A stretch of DNA of 64,000 nucleotides from Desertimonas sp963733085 (GTDB taxonomy: Bacteria > Actinomycetota > Acidimicrobiia > Acidimicrobiales > Ilumatobacteraceae), in contig CAVTBY010000012.1 in assembly GCA_963733085.1 (NCBI GenBank), positions 1-64,000 of the forward strand, written 5' to 3'. Within the stretch, counting starts at the first letter, position 1; each line of letters starts with the position of its first letter. This document shows positions 7,628-18,872 of this stretch, in pieces. The notes under the pieces were generated by a model, which saw only the letters and a list, made by a program, of their open reading frames with translations, searched no databases and had not been told where the DNA came from. Both the position numbers and the translations under genes were made by a program.

Positions 7628-9770
7628 CAGGGGAACTCGCCGGCGAGGATGATGACGTCGGCCAGGTGCTGACGTCGATCCGGGTCGTGGGCGATGCCGG
7701 ACAGGCGACGAGCCCGCCAGCGGGTGAAGTCGGCAGGCCCGGCCCCCATCGTACGCCGGCCACGGTCCGGGCGATCTCGAGATCCTCGATGATCGGCGCC
7801 CGACGTCGGGCGCCGGCGCGCCGCATGGCGACGATGGCGATCGCCCGTTCGGCGTCCTGCCGTCGCTCGACCAGCTCGAGCACGACGTACTCCTCGGTGA
7901 GGTGCGCGAGCAGCAGCGCGTAGCCGGCTGTCCGGGCACGGAAGGCCGAACCCTGGGACCGCGAGGGGCGGCTGCCGGGTGGGAGGAGGCAAACTGGCTC
8001 TGTGTCACCGAGTCCGCGGTCGACGACGAATTCGGTGACACAGCGTGCTGAGCGGTGGGCCGGGATCCCGAGACTTACGCCGATTCGCCGCGTACCGCGG
8101 CGAACGGTCCGCCAGGCCCGCATGGCGAGCTGCAGGTTGAACTGCACCTCGGGCGAGCCGAGATCGTGGCCGGAGATCTCGCGGATCCGCTGCAGGCGGT
8201 ACTTCAGCGTGCTGCGATGCACCGCGAGCGCCTTGGCGGTGGCGTCGTAGCTCCCGCCGTAGTCGAGATACTCCCCAAGCGTCGTGACCAGTTCGGATCC
8301 CTCTTTGTTGGCGTCGTACTCGAGAAGGTCGCCGAGCCACAGGCGCACGAACTGGTCGACGCCTTCGAGGTCGTCGACGCCGGCGAGCAGCCGGTACACG
8401 CCGAGTTCGTCGAAGACGGTCGCGTGGTCGCCACCGGCCGCCGCCTGCACCCGCAACGCCAGCACGGCCTCGTGATGGGAGCGAGGGAGGTCGGCCACAC
8501 GATCACACAGACCGCCGACGCCCACCCGGTGTTCGCCCCCACGCAGCTCGCGTCCGACAGTCGACCGGAACACTTCCCACGGCCGATCGGTGTCGGCGAG
8601 CACGACGACGGAATGGCCGCGGGTGGCGAGCAGCGTGCCCACTCCGCAATCCCGTGCCGCCCTGCGCACGGCATGGAACAGTTCGTGGCGATCGGCGTGC
8701 GGGCCGGCCTTCACGACTACGACGCGGTGGGGTCGTTCGAGGTCGTAGCCGAGCGCTTCGGCACGGGCGATCGCGCTCGCTTCGTCGGTCCCCGTGAGGA
8801 GCTCGTCGACGAGGTCGCGGCCCAGGCGCAGCTCCGTCTCGGCGAGGCCCGACAGCCGGGCGAGCTCCATCGCCAGCACGGTGGCGCCGTGCTCGATGGC
8901 GACCTTCGCGTCGTCGCCAGCCTTGTCGTCCGGGTCGATGAGCGCGATAACGCCGACGACGTCTTCACGAGGATGGGCGACGACCAGCAGGCGACCGCCG
9001 TGGCGGATCGGCCCCGCGGCATCGAAGGCCCGGCGCACCACCGCCTCGCGGTCGTCAGGTGACTCCTTCGGGTACGGATCGGGACGGCCCGATCCCGCCC
9101 ACGCCCGCGGGTTGCCGTAGCGGTCCTCGACGGCCACCGCGAAGCCGGTCAGCTCGTGCACCGCCCGGGCGATGCCCTCTTGGCCCTCGCCGGCCGCGGC
9201 GACTCGGGTGAGGCGGTCGTGGATGGCGGTGCTGCGCTTGAGCGCGGCGACCGTGTCGGCCAACCGGCTGTTGATCTCGAGCAGCTCGGTCGCCTGCCCC
9301 CGTTGCTGCGTGTGGAGGCGGGCGTTGGCGAGGGCGACGCCGGTCTGCTGGGCCAGCACGCGGAGCACGAACTGCTCGGCCGGCGACGGCTCGTCGGATC
9401 CGGTGACGGCGAGGAAGCCGAAGTGGCGGCCGAGGCTGCGCAGCGGGAAGGCCCACCCCCATTTTTCGCGGCCGACAGCGATGGCGCCGCCAGCGGTGCT
9501 GACGACGGCGAGTTGCATCTCGACCTCGGCCCGAAGCTGCGCATCGGCGACATTGGCCTTCGTCGCGTGCCAGCCATCGTCGGCGAGGTAGGCGCCAACG
9601 AGCCGGCAGCGAGCCAGCGACGGCACGGCTGATCCGGCGAGGCGCAGGATCTTCTCCTCGTCCTCGCTGTCGGTCATGCGCATGGACAGGGCGAGCAACG
9701 CCTGGAGGTTCGACAGCTGCTCGCGCAACAGCAGGTCGGTCGCCGTCCCCCCGGACGTGGGGAGGTTCAT
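7590..9770 (-). CDS. PucR/CdaR-type regulator with GAF domain
   Basis: 726 residues from the ATG at 9770. A GAF-like sensor region comes first (LLALSMRMTDSEDEEKILRL to VLAQQTGVALANARLHTQQ). A second sensor/CdaR-like region follows, and then the PucR helix-turn-helix: SYDATAKALAVHRSTLKYRL and RIREISGHDLGSPEVQFNLQ. The start overlaps the stop of the upstream MEDS gene (ATGA), so the two are translationally coupled. Normal PucR proteins end just after the helix-turn-helix (near 8100). The last ~170 residues are an unusual extension that runs into the 3' end of the secreted gene on the other strand and may be read-through into a relic. Divergent from the chaperone operon, so a candidate regulator of it. 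Confidence 0.85.
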   Translation of the reverse strand: MNLPTSGGTATDLLLREQLSNLQALLALSMRMTDSEDEEKILRLAGSAVPSLARCRLVGAYLADDGWHATKANVADAQLRAEVEMQLAVVSTAGGAIAVGREKWGWAFPLRSLGRHFGFLAVTGSDEPSPAEQFVLRVLAQQTGVALANARLHTQQRGQATELLEINSRLADTVAALKRSTAIHDRLTRVAAAGEGQEGIARAVHELTGFAVAVEDRYGNPRAWAGSGRPDPYPKESPDDREAVVRRAFDAAGPIRHGGRLLVVAHPREDVVGVIALIDPDDKAGDDAKVAIEHGATVLAMELARLSGLAETELRLGRDLVDELLTGTDEASAIARAEALGYDLERPHRVVVVKAGPHADRHELFHAVRRAARDCGVGTLLATRGHSVVVLADTDRPWEVFRSTVGRELRGGEHRVGVGGLCDRVADLPRSHHEAVLALRVQAAAGGDHATVFDELGVYRLLAGVDDLEGVDQFVRLWLGDLLEYDANKEGSELVTTLGEYLDYGGSYDATAKALAVHRSTLKYRLQRIREISGHDLGSPEVQFNLQLAMRAWRTVRRGTRRIGVSLGIPAHRSARCVTEFVVDRGLGDTEPVCLLPPGSRPSRSQGSAFRARTAGYALLLAHLTEEYVVLELVERRQDAERAIAIVAMRRAGARRRAPIIEDLEIARTVAGVRWGPGLPTSPAGGLVACPASPTTRIDVSTWPTSSSSPASSPVTPYRFVAQWSR
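7628..7950 (-). pseudogene. Unidentified coding-like relic under the PucR tail
   Basis: Two different frames here read like genuine protein: VVLELVERRQDAERAIAIV and then, one frame over, DFTRWRARRLSGIAHDPDR with RQHLADVIILAGEF. The switch falls near 7745. Their complementary order suggests the end of a gene broken by a frameshift and fused to the PucR reading frame. I do not recognise the family. Confidence 0.35.
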
Positions 9771-10376
9771 TCCCTGGCCACGAACTCGTCCGGCGAGAGC
9801 GCGTGCGGGTTCTCCAGCAGCATCCCGCCGAGCAGCAGCTTTGGATGGGTCTTGAGCAGGTCGACGAGGATGCCACCACCGAACACATCGAGGTCGTACA
9901 GGCACAGCACGGAGACGGGGTGCCGCTGGACGAAGCGGTTGAGCTCTGACTCATAGCTCATGAACTCGCCGATCGTGCCCTCCAGCGCGCTGAGCATCCA
10001 GGTCGATTCACCCGTGACCCTGACTGCGTCGAACGACCCGCCGCCGAGCGCGGTCGTGACGGCATCGCTCAAGAAGGCGAGCATCTGGACCGAGGAGAAC
10101 TCGACGGAGCGACAGGTAGGTCTCCCACGGCGTCAACATGTCCAGCGGCGCGGGATGGACGGCAGTTCGAACCGATCGGTCACCCAGGTGGGCGCGGATC
10201 ACCTGGTGCTCGTCCTCGTCGAGGATGCAGATGCACTTGTCTCCTGCGGCCAGCCCGCGGCGCAGGAACTCCACCACGATCTCGTCGCGGGCGTCGGCGC
10301 CGAGGTACAGCGCGCAGACGTGCTCGCCCGGGTGCAGCTCGATCCCGCCGGGGTCGGTTGCGGTCTGCGCGCTCAC
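9767..10376 (-). pseudogene. MEDS/DcmR-type sensory protein, single frameshift
   Basis: GTG start at 10376. The first part reads IELHPGEHVCALYLGADARD and ending TPWETYLS, the N-terminal MEDS domain (the sensory domain named after DcmR, a regulator of dichloromethane use). Near 10110 one base is out of register; in the next frame it continues SVEFSSVQMLAFLSDAV, then YESELNRFVQRHPVSVLCLY and LLLGGMLLENPHALSPDEF, the normal MEDS C-terminus. Repairing the frameshift gives about 203 residues. Its stop overlaps the PucR start, so sensor and regulator form a pair. It is either newly inactivated or a sequencing indel. Confidence 0.8.
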
Positions 10377-10730
10377 GGCCGTCCCCGTTCAGTGGCCCTC
10401 GAGAGATGGACACACAGCTCCGCTGGATCGATGCCGTTGACGACGAGGTCGAGAGAGTTCGACACGAACGTGCGGCCCCCTTTTGTGACACCGCGGTCGC
10501 CAGCGTGAACCTGCGGATTTCAGCAGTCTAGGCACGAAGCCTCGCCGGCAGCCCTTCCGTCGATCGTTCACCTCGTCCTCTGGGGACGAATACACCGACC
10601 CGATTCGTCCCCTGGCCGCGGCGCACGCCACCGTCCCTGCGCATTTCTGCCCCGACGGGCCAACGGCGCGCCGGCGTTCTCGCCCGGCGAGGGCGTGGTT
10701 CTGCTCCCTGCACTCGCGCACTCTGAAGTC
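10377..10730. other. Intergenic region upstream of the chaperone operon
   Basis: 354 bp between the divergent MEDS gene and the first small ORF of the chaperone operon. I looked for CIRCE (TTAGCACTC/GAGTGCTAA) and HAIR (CTTGAGT/ACTCAAG) inverted repeats and found neither. Promoters for both directions must lie here. Confidence 0.5.
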
Positions 10731-10907
10731 ATGACGTGCGCGCCTCCCATCGCCGACGTCGCCGATTCGGCCGTCGACCGGGCGCAGCTGCACCTCGCCC
10801 TCGCCTCGGTCTCATACATGAGCGGGCAGGTCACCGACACCCTCGTTGACGAGGCGTTCGCCGACGAGGCGGTGCGCCGGCTGGGCGCGGGCGGCAATCC
10901 CCCGTAA
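10731..10907 (+). CDS. Small protein preceding dnaK
   Basis: 58 residues (starting MTCAPPIADVADSAVDRAQ), ending 30 bp before dnaK. It is acidic, predicted helical (DRAQLHLALASVSYMSGQVTD) and has no signal or recognised domain. The spacing and codon use fit a real first gene of the operon; a purine-rich GGAGAGAAGGAG-like ribosome site for dnaK follows it. Function unknown. Confidence 0.5.
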   Translation: MTCAPPIADVADSAVDRAQLHLALASVSYMSGQVTDTLVDEAFADEAVRRLGAGGNPP

Positions 10908-10937
10908 ACCCGAGAACAGGAGAGAAGGAGAACCACC

Positions 10938-12812
<1,875 letters not shown>

Positions 12813-12822
12813 GGAGATCGTG

Positions 12823-13341
12823 ATGGCGAGCTCTTTCGCCGAACGCCAGCCTGACGGCCTCGAGCCGGCCGGCGGCGAGTCCCCCTCGCCCCCGGCCGCC
12901 GAGGCCCGCGCCCAACCGGCGGCGCCAGCGGAGAGCGACGAGCGGCTGCTGCGGGCGATGGCGGACCTGGACAACCTGCGCAAGCGGTTCCACCGCGAGG
13001 TCGTGCGGGAACGAGAGGCCGAGCGGTCACGGGTCGCCGTCGAGTGGCTGCCCGTTGTCGACGATCTGGACCGAGCGCTCGAGCACGTCCTCGACGATGA
13101 GCAGGATGGTCTGGCCGCCGGTGTGCGCGTCGTGCGCGATCACGCGCTCGACGTGCTCGCCCGGCTCGGGTTCCCTCGCTTCGAGGACGTCGGCGAGCGC
13201 TTCGACCCCGCCCGGCACGAGGCCGTCGGTGCGATCGAGGCCGACGCCCCGCCAGGCACCATCGTCGCCGTCGTGCGGCCCGGATACGGCACGCCGGAGG
13301 TGATCCTGCGCCCGGCCGCGGTCGTGGTGGCGAGGTCCTGA
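12823..13341 (+). CDS. grpE: Nucleotide exchange factor GrpE
   Basis: 172 residues from the ATG at 12823, eight bases after the dnaK stop codon, preceded by GAGGAG. A disordered Pro/Ala-rich N-terminus is followed by the long helix (RAMADLDNLRKRFHREVVRE) and a beta-wing (VGAIEADAPPGTIVAVVRPG). GrpE releases ADP from DnaK. The stop TGA shares its last base with the dnaJ ATG. Shorter than many GrpE proteins but complete. Confidence 0.93.
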   Translation: MASSFAERQPDGLEPAGGESPSPPAAEARAQPAAPAESDERLLRAMADLDNLRKRFHREVVREREAERSRVAVEWLPVVDDLDRALEHVLDDEQDGLAAGVRVVRDHALDVLARLGFPRFEDVGERFDPARHEAVGAIEADAPPGTIVAVVRPGYGTPEVILRPAAVVVARS

Positions 13342-14285
13342 TGGCCCGCCGGGACTTCTACGAGGTGCTGGGAGTCGGCCGCGACGCGTCGGCCGACGAC
13401 ATCCAGAGCGCGTACCGCAAGCTGGCCCGCACCTACCACCCCGACGTCAACAAGGAACCGGGTGCCGAGGACCGCTTCAAGGAGGTGTCCGAGGCCTACG
13501 ACGTGCTGTCCGATCCCGAACTGCGCCGCCGCTACGACGCGTTCGGCCACGACTTCCGGCAGGTGCCCGAGGGGGTCGATCCGCAGACCTGGGCGCGCGC
13601 CCAGGCCGGGGCCTCCCGCTCTGGCGCGAGAGGAACCAGGACGGGCACCGCCGAGCCCGGGGAGGAGTGGTTCACGAGCGGGGTGGACTTCGAGGAGCTG
13701 TTCGGCGACATGTTCGGCGGCGGCCGGCGACGGTCGTGGGGACCGATCCCGGGCGCCGACCAGGAGGCCGTGCTGACGCTCACGGTGGAGGAGGCCTTCC
13801 GGGGCGGGCCGCGGTCGATCACGCTGACCGGCCCCGACGGTCCGCGCAGCTACGACGTGACGATCCCGCCCGGGGTGACGGACGGGCAGCGCATCCGGTT
13901 GGCCGGCCAGGGCGGCCAGGGATCGGGGCAGGCGCCGGCGGGCGATCTCTATCTCGTCGTGCGCCTTGCCCCACATCCTCGGTACCGCGTCGAGGGCCGT
14001 GACCTGTTCGTCGAGCTGCCGCTGGCGCCGTGGGAGGCGGCGCTCGGCGCCACTGTCGCCGTCGACACGCCGGGCGGCGAAGCCAAGCTGCGAGTGCCCG
14101 GCGGGACCTCGAGCGGCCGGCGGTTGCGGCTGAAGGGTCGCGGCCTGCCCAGCCGGAGCGGCGAGCCCGGCGACCTCTACGCCGAGGCCCGCATCATGGT
14201 CCCGGCGACGCCGAGTGACGACGAGCGCAGACTGTTCGAGGAGCTGGCACGCACGTCGACGTTCGATCCGCGGAGGCGCCGATGA
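13341..14285 (+). CDS. DnaJ/CbpA-type J-protein without zinc finger
   Basis: 314 residues. N-terminal J domain with the HPD tripeptide at 33-35 (TYHPDVNK), which triggers DnaK ATP hydrolysis. A Gly/Arg linker follows with VDFEELFGDMFGGGRRR, then two C-terminal beta-barrel client-binding domains (YDVTIPPGVTDGQRIRLAGQ). The four CxxCxGxG zinc motifs of classical DnaJ are absent, so it is of the CbpA/type II class. Overlaps grpE by one base and its own stop overlaps the cbpM-like start (ATGA). Confidence 0.93.
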   Translation: MARRDFYEVLGVGRDASADDIQSAYRKLARTYHPDVNKEPGAEDRFKEVSEAYDVLSDPELRRRYDAFGHDFRQVPEGVDPQTWARAQAGASRSGARGTRTGTAEPGEEWFTSGVDFEELFGDMFGGGRRRSWGPIPGADQEAVLTLTVEEAFRGGPRSITLTGPDGPRSYDVTIPPGVTDGQRIRLAGQGGQGSGQAPAGDLYLVVRLAPHPRYRVEGRDLFVELPLAPWEAALGATVAVDTPGGEAKLRVPGGTSSGRRLRLKGRGLPSRSGEPGDLYAEARIMVPATPSDDERRLFEELARTSTFDPRRRR

Positions 14286-14608
14286 CGACCTACGCGCTCG
14301 CCCGACCGTGGCGCCTCGACCTCGACGCGTTCGCGCGCGCCGCCGGTCTGCATCCAGACGTGGTCCGTCGTTTCGTCGCCCTCGGGCTGATCGAGGCGTC
14401 CCGCGACGCGGCGGGCGCGCTGTGGTTCGCGCCCAGCCAGCTGCCCGCGGTGGCCCGGCTGCAACGCCTCCGCGCCGGCTTCGCGCTCAACTACGCCGCG
14501 CTCGGCCTCGTCGTCGACCTGCTGGACCGCATCGCCCGGTTGGAGGCCGCGCAGCGCCGAAGGCCACCTGAACCCACCCCGCCCCGAGGAGGACGACCAT
14601 GGACATGA
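14282..14608 (+). CDS. CbpM-like MerR-type chaperone modulator
   Basis: 108 residues. A MerR-like winged-helix (FARAAGLHPDVVRRFVALGL) is followed by FAPSQLPAVARLQRLRAGF and a C-terminal helix, as in CbpM, the specific inhibitor of CbpA. The gene overlaps dnaJ (ATGA) and clpB. The same position in other actinobacterial operons holds HspR, a DNA-binding repressor of dnaK; without the family's HAIR site upstream I prefer CbpM, but HspR-like DNA binding is possible. Confidence 0.78.
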   Translation: MTTYALARPWRLDLDAFARAAGLHPDVVRRFVALGLIEASRDAAGALWFAPSQLPAVARLQRLRAGFALNYAALGLVVDLLDRIARLEAAQRRRPPEPTPPRGGRPWT

Positions 14609-17229
14609 ACCGCCTGACCCAGAAGTCGCAGGAAGCCCTGCACGACGCGCAGACCAAGGCATTGCGCTTCGGCCACACCGAGGTGGACGGCGAGCACCTC
14701 CTCCTCGCCCTCTTGGACCAGCCCGACGGCCTCGTGCCGCGACTCGTGACCCAGGCCGGGGCCGACGCGGACCGCCTGCGGGTGGAGCTGGAAGGCGAGC
14801 TGTCGCGGCGTCCCCGCGTGTCCGGGCCGGGCTCGGCGCCCGGTCAGGTGTTCCTCACCCAGCGGCTCGCTCGCCTCCTCGACGCGGCCGACGGCGAGGC
14901 CAAGCGGCTGAAGGACGAGTACGTGTCGGTCGAGCACCTCGTGCTGGCGCTGCTCGCCGAGGGCTCCTCGACGGCGGCCGGCCGGGTGCTCGCCGCTCAG
15001 GGACTCACCCGCGACACCTTCTTGAAGGTGCTCACCGAGATCCGCGGCAACCAGCGGGTGACGTCGGCGATGCCCGAGGTGACCTACGAGGCGTTGGAGA
15101 AGTACGGCCGTGATCTCGTCAACGAGGCCAGGACCGGCAAGCTCGACCCGGTCATCGGGCGGGACACCGAGATCAGGCGGGTCATCCAGATCCTGTCCCG
15201 CAAGACCAAGAACAACCCGGTCCTGATCGGCGATCCCGGGGTCGGCAAGACGGCGATCGTCGAAGGGTTGGCCCAGCGCATCGTCAACGGCGACGTGCCG
15301 GAGGGCCTGCGCGACAAGACGATCTTCGCCCTCGACATGGGGGCGCTCGTCGCCGGGGCCAAGTACCGGGGCGAGTTCGAGGAACGGCTCAAGGCCGTGC
15401 TGAGCGAGGTCACGCGGTCGGAAGGCCGGATCCTCCTGTTCGTCGACGAGCTGCACAACGTCGTCGGCGCCGGCGCCGCCGAGGGCGCGATGGACGCCGG
15501 CAACATGCTCAAGCCGATGCTGGCCCGGGGCGAGCTGCACATGATCGGCGCGACCACGATCGACGAGTACCGCAAGCACGTCGAGAAGGACGCCGCCCTG
15601 GAGCGACGCTTCCAGCCCGTCCTGGTCGACGAGCCGTCGGTGGAGGACACCATCTCCATCCTGCGCGGCCTGCGCGAGCGCTTCGAGGTGTTCCACGGCG
15701 TGAAGATCCAAGACGGCGCGCTGGTCGCCGCCGCGACCCTCAGCCACCGCTACATCACCGACCGGTTCCTGCCCGACAAGGCCATCGACCTCGTCGACGA
15801 GGCGTGCGCGATGCTGCGCACGGAGATCGACTCGATGCCGGCCGAGCTCGACGAGCTGACCCGCCGGGTGACCCGCCTCGAGATCGAGGAGGCGGCGCTG
15901 GCCAAGGAGAAGGACAAGGCCAGCAAGCAACGGCTGGAGGAGTTGCGCAAGGAGCTCGCCGATCTGCGGGGGCAGGCGGACGCGATGCGGGCCCAGTGGG
16001 AGGCCGAGCGCCAGGCGCTGAAGAAGGTGCAGGCGCTGCGCGAGGAGATCGAGCGGGTCCGCCACGACGCCGACCAGGCCGAGCGGGCCTACGACCTGGA
16101 GCGGGCGGCCGAGCTGCGCTTCGGCAAGCTGGCCGAGCTGGAGCGCCGGCTCGCCGCCGAGGAACAGCAGCTGGCCGCCAAGCAGGGCGGCACCCGGCTG
16201 CTGCGCGAGGTGGTCACCGAGGAGGAGATCGCGTCCATCGTGTCGCGCTGGACGGGCATCCCGGTCAGCCGGCTCCAGGAGGGCGAGCGGGAGAAGCTGC
16301 TGCGCCTCGACGAGATCCTCCATGAGCGCGTCATCGGCCAGGACGAGGCGGTCCAGCTCGTCGCGGACGCGATCATCCGGGCCCGGTCGGGCATCAAGGA
16401 CCCGCGGCGGCCGATCGGGTCGTTCATCTTCCTCGGGCCGACCGGGGTCGGCAAGACCGAGCTGGCCCGGGCGCTCGCGGCCGCCCTCTTCGACACCGAG
16501 GAGAACATGGTCCGCATCGACATGAGCGAGTACCAGGAGCGGCACACGGTGAGCCGCCTCGTCGGCGCGCCGCCCGGCTACGTCGGCTACGAGGAGGGCG
16601 GCCAGCTCACCGAGGCGGTGCGCCGCAAGCCGTACTCGGTCGTGCTGTTCGACGAGATCGAGAAGGCCCACGCCGACGTGTTCAACACGTTGCTGCAGGT
16701 CCTCGACGACGGCCGCCTGACCGACGCCCAGGGGCGCACCGTCGACTTCCGCAACACCGTGGTGATCATGACGTCCAACATCGGGTCGCCGTACCTGTTG
16801 GAGGGCGCGACGTCGTCCGGGGAGCTCAAGCCGGAGGCACGGGAGCTCGTCCTCGCCGAGCTGCGCCGCCACTTCCGCCCGGAGTTCCTGAACCGCGTCG
16901 ACGACATCGTGCTGTTCAAGCCGCTGACCGAGCCGGAGATCGAGCGCATCGTCGAGTTGATGTTCAACGACCTGCGGTCCCGGCTGGCGGGTCGGCGGAT
17001 GACGCTCGAGGTCAGCGAGGACGCCCGCCGGCACATCGCCGAGCAGGGCTTCGACCCGGTGTACGGCGCCCGTCCGTTGCGCCGGTTCATCGCCCACGAG
17101 GTGGAGACCCGGATCGGCCGGGCCCTGCTCGGCGGCGACGTGCACGACGGCGCCACCATCCGCGTCGACCTCGTCGAGGGCGAGCTCGCCGTGACGTACG
17201 AGAACCCGACCGCGGAGGAGGCCGCATGA
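14599..17229 (+). CDS. clpB: ATP-dependent disaggregase ClpB
   Basis: 876 residues, full length. N-terminal Clp repeats (1-150), first AAA+ domain with Walker A GDPGVGKTAI near 212, a coiled-coil M-domain (about 405-530, rich in ELRKELADLR-type heptads) that distinguishes ClpB from ClpA/C, and a second AAA+ with GPTGVGKTEL near 614. No ClpP-binding IGF loop was seen. It extracts proteins from aggregates with DnaK. The start overlaps cbpM by ten bases; GAGGAGGACC precedes the ATG. Confidence 0.97.
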   Translation: MDMNRLTQKSQEALHDAQTKALRFGHTEVDGEHLLLALLDQPDGLVPRLVTQAGADADRLRVELEGELSRRPRVSGPGSAPGQVFLTQRLARLLDAADGEAKRLKDEYVSVEHLVLALLAEGSSTAAGRVLAAQGLTRDTFLKVLTEIRGNQRVTSAMPEVTYEALEKYGRDLVNEARTGKLDPVIGRDTEIRRVIQILSRKTKNNPVLIGDPGVGKTAIVEGLAQRIVNGDVPEGLRDKTIFALDMGALVAGAKYRGEFEERLKAVLSEVTRSEGRILLFVDELHNVVGAGAAEGAMDAGNMLKPMLARGELHMIGATTIDEYRKHVEKDAALERRFQPVLVDEPSVEDTISILRGLRERFEVFHGVKIQDGALVAAATLSHRYITDRFLPDKAIDLVDEACAMLRTEIDSMPAELDELTRRVTRLEIEEAALAKEKDKASKQRLEELRKELADLRGQADAMRAQWEAERQALKKVQALREEIERVRHDADQAERAYDLERAAELRFGKLAELERRLAAEEQQLAAKQGGTRLLREVVTEEEIASIVSRWTGIPVSRLQEGEREKLLRLDEILHERVIGQDEAVQLVADAIIRARSGIKDPRRPIGSFIFLGPTGVGKTELARALAAALFDTEENMVRIDMSEYQERHTVSRLVGAPPGYVGYEEGGQLTEAVRRKPYSVVLFDEIEKAHADVFNTLLQVLDDGRLTDAQGRTVDFRNTVVIMTSNIGSPYLLEGATSSGELKPEARELVLAELRRHFRPEFLNRVDDIVLFKPLTEPEIERIVELMFNDLRSRLAGRRMTLEVSEDARRHIAEQGFDPVYGARPLRRFIAHEVETRIGRALLGGDVHDGATIRVDLVEGELAVTYENPTAEEAA

Positions 17230-17693
17230 GCAGGCAGCCGCCGGCGATCGTGGTGTGCCCGAACTGCGGGCGCAAGAACCGCGTGCCGGCGGCCGCCCGC
17301 GGGGTGCCTCGCTGCGGGCAGTGCCACACGTCCCTGCCGTGGATCGCCGCGGCCGACGACGGCTCCTATCTCGCCGTCGTCGACGAGGCCGCGCTCCCCG
17401 TGCTCGTCGACCTGTGGGCACCGTGGTGCGGTCCGTGCCGCGTGATCAGCCCGGCGCTCGAGGAGCTCGCCCGATCTCGCGCCGGCAGGATCAAGCTCGT
17501 CAAGGTGAACGTCGACGAGTCGCCCCAGATCGCCGGCCGTCACGGCGTGCAGGGCATTCCCACGCTGCTCGTCGTGGACCACGGGGAGGTGGTCGCCCGC
17601 CAGACCGGAGCCGCCCCGGAGCACGTCCTGCGCTCGTGGCTCGACGAGGCCCTCACGAGGACGCGCTCGCCAAGCTCCTCGACGGCCGGGTGA
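17226..17693 (+). CDS. Thioredoxin 2-type protein with N-terminal zinc site
   Basis: 155 residues. Two CxxC pairs (C11/C14 in CPNCGRKN and C30/C33 in CGQC) form the zinc ribbon of TrxC, followed by a thioredoxin domain with active site W-C68-G-P-C71 and the cis-Pro in GIPTLLV. Thioredoxin 2 reduces disulfides and is typically induced by oxidative stress. Its start overlaps the clpB stop (ATGA), making it part of the chaperone operon. The C-terminus converges on, and overlaps by 41 bp, the broken reductase-like gene. Confidence 0.92.
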   Translation: MSRQPPAIVVCPNCGRKNRVPAAARGVPRCGQCHTSLPWIAAADDGSYLAVVDEAALPVLVDLWAPWCGPCRVISPALEELARSRAGRIKLVKVNVDESPQIAGRHGVQGIPTLLVVDHGEVVARQTGAAPEHVLRSWLDEALTRTRSPSSSTAG

Positions 17694-18872
17694 CCGGCGC
17701 GGACCGGACGTCGTCCGGTCCGACCACCTCGTCGAGGTACTCGTGCACGAGGCGCACGACCATCGAGCCCTCACCGACGGCGGACGCCACCCGTTTCACC
17801 GAACCTCGACGTACGTCACCGACGGCGAACACGCCCGCGACGGTCGTCTCGAACAGGAGTGGACGGCGTAGTGAACCGTCGCGGTGGGGCACGGCCGCCA
17901 CCGCGTCGGCGCCCGGCGAGGACGAAGCCGCGCTCGTCGACGGCGACCTCGTCGCCGAGCCAGCGGGTGTGCGGCTCGGCGCCGATGAACACGAACACCG
18001 CCCGGGCGTCGACCCATTCCCGCTCGCCGGTCCGGGTGTTCTCCACCTCGACCCGCCGGAGGAACCGGTCGCCTTCGAGGCGCCGCACCTCACTGTCCAG
18101 GAGGATCTCGACTCCGGGCATCCGCTGCAGCCGGTCGACCAGGTACCGGGACATGCTCGCGCCGAGGTCGGACTCCCGTACCACCAGCCGCACCTTCGAC
18201 GCCCTGGCGGCGAGGAACACCGCAGCCTGGCCGGCCGAGTTGCCGCCACCGACCACGACAACGGGCTCGCCGACGCAGAGGTGGGCCTCCACCAGAGTCG
18301 CCGCGTAGTAGACGCTCGTCGCCTCGAACCGCTCGACGTCCGGCACGGGGAGGCGCCGGTAGCGGACCCCGGTGGCGATGACCACGGCCCGCGCCGTCAT
18401 CGTCGACCCGTCGCTCAGGCGCACGGTGTGGAAGCCGTCCTCATGGCTGAGGGCGACGGCCTCGGCCGGGACGCACAAGTCGGCCCCGAACTTCTCGGCT
18501 TGGAGCACGGCCCGCTCGGCGAGCTCGGCCCCGGACAGCCCGGCGGGGAACCCGAGGTAGTTCTCGATTCTCGTCGAGAGACTGGCCTGACCCCCCGTCG
18601 CGATGCTGTCGAGGACGATCGTCGCGAGACCCTCGGAGGCGCCGTACACGGCGGCCGCCAGCCCGGCCGGGCCGGCCCCGACGATCAGCAGGTCGTACAC
18701 GTCAGCCCTCGGCTCCGGCGCCGGCAGGCCGATCACCCGGGCCAGCTCGGCGTTGCTCGGGTTGCGCAAGACGCAGTCCTTGCGCCAGATCACGACCGGC
18801 GTCTCCTCCGGCTGGACGCCGAGCTCGCGCAGCAGCGCCTCGGCCGCCCCGTCCTGGTCGAGGTCGACGACC
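17653..18872 (-). pseudogene. Thioredoxin-reductase-like FAD oxidoreductase, 5' truncated and frameshifted
   Basis: Rossmann FAD motif VGAGPAGLAAAVYGASEGL, ATGGQA...RIENYLGFPAG, the NADPH motif VVVGGGNSAGQAAVFLA and FVFIGAEPHTRWLGDEVA identify the reductase branch that lacks the CxxC pair and normally carries an extra N-terminal sensory domain. Here the N-terminus is lost and the frame runs straight into an IS481 transposase remnant near 18872. Near 17920 an extra base shifts the frame; the proper ending (LFETTVAGVFAVGDVR, SVKRVASAVGEG) is in the next frame. Placed tail-to-tail with thioredoxin, it likely once belonged to the same stress locus. Confidence 0.82.

Noticed and set aside
10377..10937. 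CIRCE or HAIR heat-shock operators upstream of dnaK
   Set aside because: Scanning for both consensus inverted repeats found none, so no such site is claimed.
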